Positions 1 to 5,618 are shown, counted from the stretch's first letter. The stretch: DNA of 5,618 bases from Prolixibacteraceae bacterium (GCA_009782655.1 WRIQ01000088.1:1-5618); one strand, 5' to 3'. Numbers and translations: made by a program. Notes: generated by a model from the sequence alone, not told the origin.

Positions 1-731
1 GCATAGAGTTTATTGGCAAAGATAAAATTGTTTAAAGTCTTGTTTTCCGACGAAAGGATATTGTCTTTGGTTCCTTCCCAGCATTTTTCGCCATTGTTGA
101 TAAACAAAACGCTCTCACCGATTTCTATTACCGAATTCATATCGTGTGTATTGATGACGGTTGTCATATTGAATTCTTTGGTCAGCGAGTGGATGAGGTT
201 GTCGATGAGCGTTGCGGTTTCGGGATCGAGGCCTGAGTTCGGCTCATCGCAAAACAGATAGCGGGGGTTGAGCGCAATAGCCCGCGCTATGGCAACACGT
301 TTTTGCATTCCCCCGCTGATTTCGGAGGGGAAGAGGTGATGAGCATTGGAAATATTCACATGTTCGAGGCAAAAATCAACACGCACCTGCTTCTCCTTTG
401 CCGTTTGATTGGTGAACATATCGAGCGGGAAACGCACATTCTCTTCAACCGAGAGCGAATCGAAGAGCGCCCCACCCTGAAAAACCATTCCCATTTCCTG
501 ACGAAGCTTTTTCAACTCTCTGTTTTTCATCTCGATAATATTACGTTCGTTGTAGAATATTTCTCCTTCGTCGGCAATGTAGAGCGCCAAAATACATTTG
601 AGCAAAACTGTTTTCCCAGAGCCGCTTTTCCCGATTATCAGGTTGGTTTTTCCCTGTCCGAAATTTACGGAAATATTTTTCAATACTTTTTTCCCGTCAA
701 ACGATTTGGAAACATTCCGCACTTCAATCAT
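1..731 (-). CDS. mlaF: MlaF-like ABC transporter ATP-binding protein, C-terminal end cut off
   Basis: This gene encodes the cytoplasmic ATPase of an MCE/Mla-type ABC transporter, which powers phospholipid movement between the inner and outer membranes together with the MlaE permease. I translated 243 residues from the ATG at 731 to the left edge without a stop. All nucleotide-binding motifs are present: Walker A GKSGSGKT (34-41), Q-loop Gln85 in MVFQGGALF, ABC signature ISGGMQ (138-143), Walker B YLFCDEP (158-164), D-loop SGLD (166-169) and H-loop His196. The phrase FQGGALFDSLSVEENV is typical of the MlaF/Ttg2A branch. The family is usually about 250 residues, so probably only a few C-terminal residues are missing. 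The start codon overlaps the mlaE stop as ATGA, and no Shine-Dalgarno is visible, so translation is probably coupled to mlaE. The ABC ATPase call is certain; the Mla assignment rests on motif style and the MlaE neighbour. Confidence 0.93.
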   Translation of the reverse strand, partial: MIEVRNVSKSFDGKKVLKNISVNFGQGKTNLIIGKSGSGKTVLLKCILALYIADEGEIFYNERNIIEMKNRELKKLRQEMGMVFQGGALFDSLSVEENVRFPLDMFTNQTAKEKQVRVDFCLEHVNISNAHHLFPSEISGGMQKRVAIARAIALNPRYLFCDEPNSGLDPETATLIDNLIHSLTKEFNMTTVINTHDMNSVIEIGESVLFINNGEKCWEGTKDNILSSENKTLNNFIFANKLY

Positions 732-1468
732 GTGAGCATCAGTTTAGTAAGGATTAAGTCGAACAGTAAAATCAAAATATTGGTATTTACCACGGCCTGT
801 GTGCTGGCTTTACCAACGTCTAAAGCGCCGCCTTGCACAAAATAGCCGAAATAAGCCGGTACGGAGGCTATCAGAAATCCGAAAAACAGCGATTTTATCA
901 GTGTGAAAGTCACATAAAATGGGACAAACCAATACCGGATTCCGTCGAGGTATTCCGCAATGGTAACAGAATCGGCCAAGGGAACAATTACCAAACCTCC
1001 GATCAACCCGAAAAAAATCGACAAAATCACCAGAAAAGGCATGATGCAAACCACGGCCACAATTTTGGGCAAAATCAGGTAACTCATGGAGTTTACGCCC
1101 ATAATTTCAAGCGAGTCAATTTGTTCGGTAACCTTCATACTGCCGATTTCGGAGGTGATATTGGAACCTATTTTACCTGCCAGAATCAACCCGATAATGG
1201 TTGACGAAAATTCAAGAATCAGCGTGTCGCGCGTACCCAAACCAACCAGATACGCAGGAATGAGCGGGTTCATAAGATTGTATGACAGTTGAATGGTGAG
1301 AATGCCCCCAATGAATAAAGAGATGATCACTACAATACCCACTGAACTGATACCCAAAGCATTAAGCTCATGGAAAAACTGCCGGGCATACATTATAATC
1401 TTTTCGGGACGCGAGAAAACCCTCTTTAGCATCCAAAAATATCGCCCTATGTGAAAAAATATGTTCAT
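728..1468 (-). CDS. mlaE: MlaE-family ABC transporter permease
   Basis: This is the inner-membrane permease of an MCE/Mla-type lipid transporter, the partner of the MlaF ATPase encoded just downstream. The protein has 246 residues, close to the usual length. It begins with an amphipathic segment (HIGRYFWMLKRVFSRPEK) typical of the family, followed by hydrophobic segments at roughly 40-62, 84-104, 130-165, 180-210 and 226-244. The conserved MlaE signature runs from about 96 to 124 and includes GKIGSNITSEIGSMKVTEQI and DSLEIMG; in the family this region contacts the ATPase. I chose the ATG at 1468, giving MNIFFHIGRYF, over an in-frame TTG two codons upstream at 1474, because ATG is the preferred start and nothing is gained by the extension. 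The gene ends in a 4-bp overlap with mlaF. The MCE-domain substrate-binding subunit MlaD is not within the window; it may lie beyond the left edge or elsewhere. Confidence 0.94.
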   Translation of the reverse strand: MNIFFHIGRYFWMLKRVFSRPEKIIMYARQFFHELNALGISSVGIVVIISLFIGGILTIQLSYNLMNPLIPAYLVGLGTRDTLILEFSSTIIGLILAGKIGSNITSEIGSMKVTEQIDSLEIMGVNSMSYLILPKIVAVVCIMPFLVILSIFFGLIGGLVIVPLADSVTIAEYLDGIRYWFVPFYVTFTLIKSLFFGFLIASVPAYFGYFVQGGALDVGKASTQAVVNTNILILLFDLILTKLMLT

Positions 1469-1482
1469 GCCCAAATTTTAGC

Positions 1483-1490
1483 CAAAATTA
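1483..1490 (-). promoter_or_regulatory. Candidate Bacteroidota -7 promoter box for mlaEF
   Basis: The minus strand reads TAATTTTG, a perfect match to the TAnnTTTG consensus used by the Bacteroidota primary sigma factor. It ends 15 bp before the mlaE ATG, so a transcript starting a few bases downstream would have a very short leader of about 10 nt. No good TTG/TTTG -33 element is seen about 19-21 bp upstream, and the surroundings are AT-rich, so a chance match is possible. Confidence 0.35.
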
Positions 1491-1649
1491 CAATTAATCT
1501 TCAAAATATGAAGAAAGATAAATTCAACTGGTGAATGCAACCATACATCTTTCTGATTATAAGTGCTATACTCTTGTTTAAATGCGAATAACTTTTAAAA
1601 ATTTCAAGTAGATAAAAAAGTTACATTTCTTAATTGAACTTACAGTTTC

Positions 1650-1662
1650 TTCAACTGTTGAA
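1650..1662. repeat. Perfect 13-bp inverted repeat TTCAACTGTTGAA
   Basis: TTCAAC and GTTGAA form a perfect palindrome around a single central T, 74 bp upstream of the aldehyde dehydrogenase start. A short symmetric site like this could bind a dimeric regulator. It could equally arise by chance in AT-rich DNA. It overlaps by a few bases the outer arm of the possible leader hairpin at 1660-1716. Confidence 0.4.
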
Positions 1663-1716
1663 AGTTTGAAGCTCGAATTTGAATCGAAACCCGAAGGCGG
1701 GAATCTGAAACTTTTC
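1660..1716 (+). promoter_or_regulatory. Possible structured 5' leader of the aldehyde dehydrogenase mRNA
   Basis: GAAAGTTT (1660-1667) can pair with AAACTTTTC (1708-1716), with one bulged base. Inside this, CCCG (1690-1693) and CGGG (1698-1701) close a 4-nt AAGG loop. The second arm ends 20 bp before the ATG at 1737, so the fold would sit in the leader if transcription starts upstream of 1660. Much of the interior is unpaired, and I recognise no riboswitch class. This is a weak structural observation only. Confidence 0.2.
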
Positions 1717-1736
1717 GCCATTTATAAAATACAATT

Positions 1737-3113
1737 ATGGAAAATACGCCAAAAGAAGTAATAACCGGAATATGGGAGCAACAGCGCCATTTTTTCGCCA
1801 TCGGCGAAACCCGCAGTATAGATTTCAGAATGAGACAGTTGAAAAAATTCAAAGACGCCGTCATCCGTTATGAGAAACGTATTACCGATGCGCTTTGGAG
1901 CGATTTGCACAAATCCCGCGAAGAGGCGTACCTCACCGAGATAAGCCTTGTGCTGGTTGAAATCGACTATCACCTGAAGCATCTGAAGCGGTGGGCAAAA
2001 CCTCATAAAGTGAAGACGCCTCTCCATTCTCTGCCTTCGCGCGGGAAAATATTATACGAACCTTTGGGGCATGCCCTCATAATTGCGCCATGGAATTATC
2101 CTTTTCAGTTGTTGATGAATCCCTTAGTGGGCGCTATTTCGGCAGGTTGCTGCGCCTTACTGAAGCCATCGCCCCATGCACCCGCAATTGCCGAAATGAT
2201 GGAGCTGATGGTTCGTGAAATATTTCCCTCAGGATATATCGACGTTGTGCAAGGCAACAGAGATGTCAACACCTTGCTTCTCGAAATGCGCTTCGACATG
2301 ATTTTCTTCACCGGAAGCCCGTCGATGGGAAAAATTGTGATGAGAGCCGCCTCTGAATACCTGACGCCGGTTCTGCTGGAGCTGGGCGGGAAAAGCCCCT
2401 GCATTGTTGATGCCGACGCCAACATCGAAAGAGCCGCGCAGAGAATAGCATGGGGAAAAACAGTAAACGCCGGACAAACCTGCATCGCCCCCGACTATCT
2501 TTTTGCACATCATTCGATCAAAGAAAAACTGCTCGAAAGAATCGCTTTTCACATCGATAAAATGTATGGCCCCGATATTCAGCAGAGCCTCTACTTTCCG
2601 CGAATTGTAAACAGCGCCGCCATGGAGAGGCTGCAAAAACTCATGCTCCATGGAAAAATTGTTTACGGCGGCCAGGTTGATACCGACGAGAAATATATCG
2701 CCCCCACCATCATCGACGAAGTCTCCCCCGATTTTCCGATTATGCAGGAAGAGATTTTCGGGCCAATCCTGCCGGTGATGACCTTTGATAAAATCCAAGA
2801 GACGGCCGACTATATGAATGTACACGAAAAACCGCTGGCTTTTTATTATTTCGGGAAAAATGCAGCGGTAAAAGATATTTTGCAAAAAACAACTTCGGGA
2901 GGAGCCTGCATCAACGATACGATTATGCACGTAGCCAACCACCACCTGCCTTTCGGCGGCGTGGGAAACAGCGGAATGGGAAAATACCATGGCAAATCGA
3001 GCTTCAGGGCTTTTTGCAATGCACGTGCAGTATTGACTACGCCCACATGGATCGAGCTGCCCGTCAAACAGCCACCATTCAAATATTTCAATCTGATACG
3101 AAAATTTATCTGA
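1737..3113 (+). CDS. Class-3 (ALDH3-type) aldehyde dehydrogenase
   Basis: This cytoplasmic enzyme oxidises an aldehyde to the carboxylic acid using NAD(P)+. The exact substrate cannot be read from the sequence; fatty and aromatic aldehydes are typical for the class. The protein has 458 residues, normal for the short ALDH3 branch. Key residues are all visible: Asn120 in APWNYPFQ for oxyanion stabilisation, Lys143 of the cofactor-binding loop, FTGS (191-194), the general base Glu215 in LELGGK, the nucleophile Cys249 in NAGQTCIAPDY, EEIFGP (338-343), and the C-terminal HLPFGGVGNSGMGKYHG motif (403-419) typical of ALDH3. One oddity is that the usual KPSE motif reads KPSP, so the glutamate that normally binds the adenine ribose is Pro146. 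The ATG at 1737 has no Shine-Dalgarno, as is usual in Bacteroidota. The gene appears monocistronic, diverging from mlaE and converging on ftcD, so its neighbours give no clue to its pathway. Confidence 0.95.
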   Translation: MENTPKEVITGIWEQQRHFFAIGETRSIDFRMRQLKKFKDAVIRYEKRITDALWSDLHKSREEAYLTEISLVLVEIDYHLKHLKRWAKPHKVKTPLHSLPSRGKILYEPLGHALIIAPWNYPFQLLMNPLVGAISAGCCALLKPSPHAPAIAEMMELMVREIFPSGYIDVVQGNRDVNTLLLEMRFDMIFFTGSPSMGKIVMRAASEYLTPVLLELGGKSPCIVDADANIERAAQRIAWGKTVNAGQTCIAPDYLFAHHSIKEKLLERIAFHIDKMYGPDIQQSLYFPRIVNSAAMERLQKLMLHGKIVYGGQVDTDEKYIAPTIIDEVSPDFPIMQEEIFGPILPVMTFDKIQETADYMNVHEKPLAFYYFGKNAAVKDILQKTTSGGACINDTIMHVANHHLPFGGVGNSGMGKYHGKSSFRAFCNARAVLTTPTWIELPVKQPPFKYFNLIRKFI

Positions 3114-3151
3114 CAAATGAATCCATAAGTCGCTGCGCTCACATACGGTTA

Positions 3152-4849
3152 TCAATTTTGTATTTTCGCCATCACTATTTCCAAAATCTCTTCTTCGAGG
3201 ATTTCTGTTTTTGCAGCAATTTCGGCCGCTTCTGCAAGCAACTCTTCAGCGACCTTTCCATCTTCAAAATCCTGCGCATTGATTTGCACATTCAACCAGG
3301 CTCCTCTGACAGCCATTCGAGCGCAAAGGGCTCCCACGCCGGCATCCGAAACCGAATTGGGATTGCCGCTTTCGGCCATGGCCAGCATCACTTCCATCGA
3401 GTTGTACGACAGTTGCATCACCCTCAAAGGCACCTGCATTGCCCTGAGGGTGGCCTCGCTAATGGCTTTTCCCCGGATTTGCTTTTCCTGCTCCGTTGTT
3501 TTGGGAAGCCCGAAAGCATCAATTATACCGTTGAAGGCCTGTGTGTCTTCATCTACACATTTGAGCAGTTCGCTGTAATAATATTTTCCTTTTTGCGCCC
3601 ATTCCGAAAACTCCTCCCAACGGTTATCCCAACCGCGCTTATGGGCTGACAGATTGGCAACCATCGTTCCCAGCGCAGCGCCCAACGCCCCCGCCATGGC
3701 GGAAACTGAACCGCCACCCGGCGCCGGCAACTCCGAAGCTGTTTCTTCTACAAAACCGCGAATACTCAAATCTTTCAGTTTTTTCACGTTCTTCTCTTCG
3801 AGCATATATTCAATTACCCGTTCCTGTGGATTGAAAGGAGCCAGCTCATCAAGCCCCAGCGACCTGACGGCAATTTTTATCAGTTCATCATCGTTTACGC
3901 CGACAGAACGTTTCTGCTTTCGGAGGAAATAACGGCCAGCTTCCAAGAGCGGCTCCAAAGGAATTAAGCCTACCAGTTCGGAGCCAGTGACACGCATTCC
4001 CCGCTCGCCGGCTTTGCGGCATACCTCGTCGAAAGCAACATGAACAGGCGTAACCGTAATATCGGTGAGATTCATGGAAATTTGGGCGATGCCATACTCT
4101 TCGATATACCAGCCTATGGCGCGTACTTTTTTCAGCGTCCCAGGAATGCGCACCGGCTCGCCTTTTTCATCCGCAACAATTTTTCCCGTCACGGAGTCTC
4201 CCTGGCGCAAAACACGGCCTGCCTCGCGCACATCAAAAGCCACTGCGTTGGCTCTTCTGACGGAAGTAGTATTCAAATTGATGTTGTATGCGACTAAGAA
4301 ATTGCGGGCGCCGATGGCCACAGCGCCGGTTTTGGCCACACGTTCGCTCCATTCCACCGGCCCGTAGTCAGGCTTCCACGCCTGAAGAGAAAGTTTGTTC
4401 TTCAGGCCTTCGTATTCGCCGGAGCGACAATTGGCAAGGCTCCGGCGCTCGTCCGAAGAAGCGGCGAATTCGTAACAATACACAGGTATGGAAAGCTCGT
4501 CGCCCACACGCTTCGCAAGCTTATGCGCCCAAGCAACGGTTTCTTCCATGGTGATGTTGGCCACAGGCACAAGCGGACACACGTCGGCGGCGCCAAAACG
4601 CGGATGCTCGCCGTGATGATTCTGCATATCAATCAACCCAGCAGCTTCCCTGATAGCTTCGAAAGCCGCCTCGACAACAAAAGATGGCTCACCCACAAAG
4701 GTAAAAACAGTGCGGTGGGTGGCTCTCCCCTGATCCACATTCAACAGTTTGACGCCTTCTACGCGACGAATCACTTCTGCTATCCTGTCAATGACTACCG
4801 CATCCCTTCCTTCCGAAAAATTGGGGACACATTCAATAAGTTGCTTCAT
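3152..4849 (-). CDS. ftcD: Bifunctional glutamate formimidoyltransferase / formimidoyltetrahydrofolate cyclodeaminase
   Basis: This cytoplasmic enzyme carries out the last steps of histidine breakdown by the folate route. It moves the formimino group from N-formimino-L-glutamate to tetrahydrofolate, releasing glutamate, then deaminates 5-formimino-THF to 5,10-methenyl-THF and ammonia. The 565-residue length matches fused FTCD proteins. The transferase domain covers about 1-325 and opens with IECVPNFSEGRD; NHHGEHPRFGAADVCP (77-92) carries His82, which lines up with the catalytic His82 of mammalian FTCD. A linker leads to the cyclodeaminase domain, about 350-565, with the glycine-rich PAPGGGSVSAMAGALGAALG (375-394), the acidic stretch DEDTQAF (433-439), and GNPNSVSDAGVGAL (495-508). 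The ATG at 4849 is well placed for the conserved N-terminus. The gene is transcribed alone here; hutH, hutU and hutI are not in the window. The frame is intact in both domains. Function is assigned with high confidence. Confidence 0.97.
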   Translation of the reverse strand: MKQLIECVPNFSEGRDAVVIDRIAEVIRRVEGVKLLNVDQGRATHRTVFTFVGEPSFVVEAAFEAIREAAGLIDMQNHHGEHPRFGAADVCPLVPVANITMEETVAWAHKLAKRVGDELSIPVYCYEFAASSDERRSLANCRSGEYEGLKNKLSLQAWKPDYGPVEWSERVAKTGAVAIGARNFLVAYNINLNTTSVRRANAVAFDVREAGRVLRQGDSVTGKIVADEKGEPVRIPGTLKKVRAIGWYIEEYGIAQISMNLTDITVTPVHVAFDEVCRKAGERGMRVTGSELVGLIPLEPLLEAGRYFLRKQKRSVGVNDDELIKIAVRSLGLDELAPFNPQERVIEYMLEEKNVKKLKDLSIRGFVEETASELPAPGGGSVSAMAGALGAALGTMVANLSAHKRGWDNRWEEFSEWAQKGKYYYSELLKCVDEDTQAFNGIIDAFGLPKTTEQEKQIRGKAISEATLRAMQVPLRVMQLSYNSMEVMLAMAESGNPNSVSDAGVGALCARMAVRGAWLNVQINAQDFEDGKVAEELLAEAAEIAAKTEILEEEILEIVMAKIQN

Positions 4850-4871
4850 ATCAATTTGTTTTTCATTTTTG

Positions 4872-4879
4872 CAAATGTA
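4872..4879 (-). promoter_or_regulatory. Candidate Bacteroidota -7 promoter box for ftcD
   Basis: The minus strand reads TACATTTG, a perfect match to TAnnTTTG, ending 22 bp before the ftcD ATG. That predicts a leader of roughly 15-20 nt. A clear TTTG -33 element is not present at the normal distance; that position is occupied by the imperfect hairpin at 4888-4927, consistent with a promoter controlled by a bound regulator. Confidence 0.5.
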
Positions 4880-4887
4880 GAAAAGTT

Positions 4888-4927
4888 TGCCCGTATGCTG
4901 TCCTGACGGAAGTCATACCGGTGGGCA
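4888..4927. repeat. 40-bp imperfect inverted repeat at the -33 region of the ftcD promoter
   Basis: TGCCCGTATG (4888-4897) pairs with CATAC (4914-4918) and GGGCA (4923-4927), giving ten base pairs interrupted by a 4-nt bulge, CGGT. Inside, TCC (4901-4903) pairs with GGA (4908-4910) across a TGAC loop, with a symmetric 3-by-3 internal loop between the two stems. The element begins 8 bp upstream of the ftcD -7 box. It lies outside both predicted transcripts and has no T-tract, so an operator is more likely than a terminator. Confidence 0.45.
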
Positions 4928-4942
4928 GCAAAATCAGAAACC

Positions 4943-4952
4943 TACGGCCGTA
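4943..4952. repeat. Perfect 10-bp palindrome TACGGCCGTA
   Basis: This is a fully symmetric GC-centred palindrome within an AT-rich spacer, between the ftcD hairpin and the inverted repeat near the VTT promoter. It could be a binding site for a dimeric regulator serving either promoter. Its small size means chance cannot be excluded. Confidence 0.35.
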
Positions 4953-4965
4953 ATGTTATGATTTT

Positions 4966-4985
4966 ATAGTTTTCCCAGGAACTAT
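4966..4985. repeat. Inverted repeat ATAGTT-N8-AACTAT
   Basis: ATAGTT (4966-4971) and AACTAT (4980-4985) are perfect 6-bp arms separated by TTCCCAGG. An alternative pairing uses ATAG/CTAT outside and TTCC/GGAA inside. The element ends 23 bp upstream of the VTT-gene -7 box, immediately upstream of where the -33 element should be, a usual place for an activator or repressor site. Confidence 0.35.
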
Positions 4986-5008
4986 CCAGCAAAGTTCATC
5001 AACTTTTA

Positions 5009-5016
5009 TACTTTTG
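5009..5016 (+). promoter_or_regulatory. Candidate Bacteroidota -7 promoter box for the VTT-domain gene
   Basis: The plus strand reads TACTTTTG, a perfect match to TAnnTTTG, ending 33 bp before the ATG at 5050 and predicting a leader of about 25-30 nt. I saw no clear TTG/TTTG -33 element 19-21 bp upstream. The position relative to the start is good, but the spacer is AT-rich, so confidence is moderate. Confidence 0.45.
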
Positions 5017-5049
5017 AAATTACTGAAAAATCGATTACGCGAAAATACT

Positions 5050-5618
5050 ATGGCCAAAAATCAACGTCTCTGGTTTTTCCTGAAAAATATCGCCAAGGGA
5101 CTGGCGGGGTTTGCAGTGGTTATTTTGATTTATCTGCTGTTTATCGAATTTTTTTTCAAGAACGACCCTGACGCATGGATGGAAAAATTCTACTCGCGCC
5201 CGACGATTATTTATGCCATCTATTTCGCTTCCGAATTTTTTTTCGGCATCATTCCTCCTGAATTTTTTATGATTTGGGCATTGCACAAAGGCGGCACTTT
5301 GCATTATGTGTTGAATGTATTTTTCTTTGCAGTGGTTTCCTACGTCGCTGGATACAGCATGTTCATTATCGGGAAACTGCTGAACAAACGCCTTTATGCC
5401 AAATTGATGGAAAGAAAATTTTTCGGCAATCTTTTTCCAATGGTTAAAAAATACGGTCTGTTTCTCGTTATCGTGGCGGCATTTACGCCTTTGCCTTACT
5501 CGGCCACCAGTTTGGTGGTGGGCGCTTCGGGGTATTCGCAGAAAAATTTCCTCATAGCCGCTCTCAGCCGCTTTGCCCGATATGCCATGTATGGTTTCAT
5601 TGTATACCAAACCCACAG
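5050..5618 (+). CDS. VTT-domain (DedA/YqaA-like, 'SNARE-associated') integral membrane protein, C-terminal end cut off
   Basis: I translated 189 residues from the ATG at 5050 to the right edge without a stop. Hydrophobic segments lie at about 18-36, 52-78, 84-110, 134-158 and 165-186. Features of the VTT/DedA superfamily are visible: the re-entrant-type segment SEFFFGIIPPEFFMIW (61-76), and AAFTPLPYSATSLVVGASGY (143-162) followed by NFLIAALSRFARYAMYG (166-182), the family's proline-containing hairpin and conserved arginine region. Relatives are inner-membrane proteins linked to undecaprenyl-phosphate or phospholipid translocation and membrane homeostasis, but the substrate of this one cannot be assigned. 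Related Bacteroidota proteins are roughly 200 residues, so it is probably nearly complete; this length is from memory. The start has no Shine-Dalgarno, and the short KNQRLWFFLKN leader suits a membrane protein. Two T8 tracts encode Phe runs early in the gene. The downstream neighbour is not visible. Confidence 0.85.
   Translation, partial: MAKNQRLWFFLKNIAKGLAGFAVVILIYLLFIEFFFKNDPDAWMEKFYSRPTIIYAIYFASEFFFGIIPPEFFMIWALHKGGTLHYVLNVFFFAVVSYVAGYSMFIIGKLLNKRLYAKLMERKFFGNLFPMVKKYGLFLVIVAAFTPLPYSATSLVVGASGYSQKNFLIAALSRFARYAMYGFIVYQTH

Larger units (their letters stand above)
1469..1736. other. Divergent intergenic spacer between mlaE and the aldehyde dehydrogenase gene
   Basis: This 268-bp AT-rich spacer must hold the start signals for both flanking genes. 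No coding sequence is convincing here. On the minus strand one perfect TAnnTTTG box lies close to mlaE and is listed separately. On the plus strand I found only boxes with one mismatch to TAnnTTTG: TACTCTTG (1569-1576), TAACTTTT (1589-1596) and TACATTTC (1622-1629). None has a convincing -33 element at the expected spacing, so the aldehyde dehydrogenase promoter is not placed. The last 90 bp contain inverted repeats that could act as an operator or an mRNA leader fold. No tRNA or other RNA gene was recognised. Confidence 0.7.
4850..5049. other. Divergent intergenic spacer between ftcD and the VTT-domain gene
   Basis: This 200-bp spacer carries start signals for two divergent genes. Each direction has one perfect TAnnTTTG box near its start codon, and three inverted repeats lie between the boxes (4888-4927, 4943-4952 and 4966-4985). 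No coding sequence of useful size is supported. The symmetric elements sit where repressors or activators would be expected to bind, which makes this the best regulatory candidate region in the window. Confidence 0.65.

Noticed and set aside
303..845. A 180-codon plus-strand open frame over mlaF and the end of mlaE
   Set aside because: It is a shadow of the minus-strand MlaF frame, which contains all ABC ATPase motifs and overlaps mlaE properly.
1469..1474. An upstream TTG start for mlaE that would add two residues
   Set aside because: The ATG at 1468 gives the expected family N-terminus, and there is no ribosome-binding signal favouring TTG.
3114..3151. A bidirectional terminator between the convergent genes
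   Set aside because: The GTCGCTGCGCTCAC stretch has only weak self-complementarity and no adjacent T-tract on either strand.
2229..3155. A 308-codon open frame on the minus strand opposite the aldehyde dehydrogenase gene
   Set aside because: The plus-strand protein carries every ALDH3 motif over this stretch. The antisense product has no recognisable family pattern and an implausible composition, rich in His, Cys and Phe.
4846..4866. A 7-codon reading frame (MKNKLI) whose TGA overlaps the ftcD ATG
   Set aside because: It could be a leader peptide coupled to ftcD, but it is very short, its ATG sits about where transcription is predicted to start, and such frames arise easily by chance. It has no His codons that would suggest attenuation by histidine.
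5035..5616. A 193-codon open frame on the minus strand at the right edge
   Set aside because: It lies antisense to the VTT-domain gene, whose translation shows clear membrane segments and family motifs. The antisense product looks random, and the frame would cover the VTT start.
1..5618. A new multi-gene system, mobile element, CRISPR array or defence island
   Set aside because: All five genes belong to well-known families, lie in at least four transcription units with no shared pathway, and show no transposase, integrase, repeat array or terminal repeats.

Overview
The window looks like ordinary chromosomal DNA from a member of the Bacteroidota, probably a Bacteroidales or Marinilabiliales relative. 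The grounds are the protein families, start codons with no recognisable Shine-Dalgarno sequence, and upstream boxes that match the Bacteroidota -7 promoter consensus TAnnTTTG. The lineage is inferred from these traits, not from a database match.

From left to right there are five protein genes. On the minus strand lies a two-gene unit, mlaE (728-1468) followed by mlaF (731 down to the left edge, where it is cut off). These overlap by 4 bp and encode the permease and ATPase of an MCE/Mla-type lipid transporter that acts at the inner membrane. A 268-bp divergent spacer (1469-1736) separates mlaE from a plus-strand class-3 aldehyde dehydrogenase gene (1737-3113). This converges, across only 38 bp, on a minus-strand gene for a bifunctional FtcD (3152-4849), which joins glutamate formimidoyltransferase and formimidoyl-THF cyclodeaminase in one chain. 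A 200-bp divergent spacer (4850-5049) then leads to a plus-strand VTT/DedA-like membrane protein (5050 to the right edge, cut off).

The genes fall into at least four transcription units with no obvious shared pathway. The Mla pair moves lipid between the envelope membranes. FtcD completes histidine breakdown and feeds one-carbon units into the folate pool. The aldehyde dehydrogenase oxidises an unknown aldehyde. The VTT protein probably helps with lipid scrambling or membrane homeostasis. The other histidine-utilisation genes (hutH, hutU, hutI) and an MCE-domain partner gene (mlaD) are not in the window.

No RNA genes, insertion sequences, CRISPR arrays, phage genes or defence genes were seen, and nothing here amounts to a clearly new system. 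The points most worth checking are the cluster of inverted repeats in the ftcD/VTT spacer, a changed NAD-binding position in the aldehyde dehydrogenase, the fused FtcD in this lineage, and a possible structured leader ahead of the aldehyde dehydrogenase gene.
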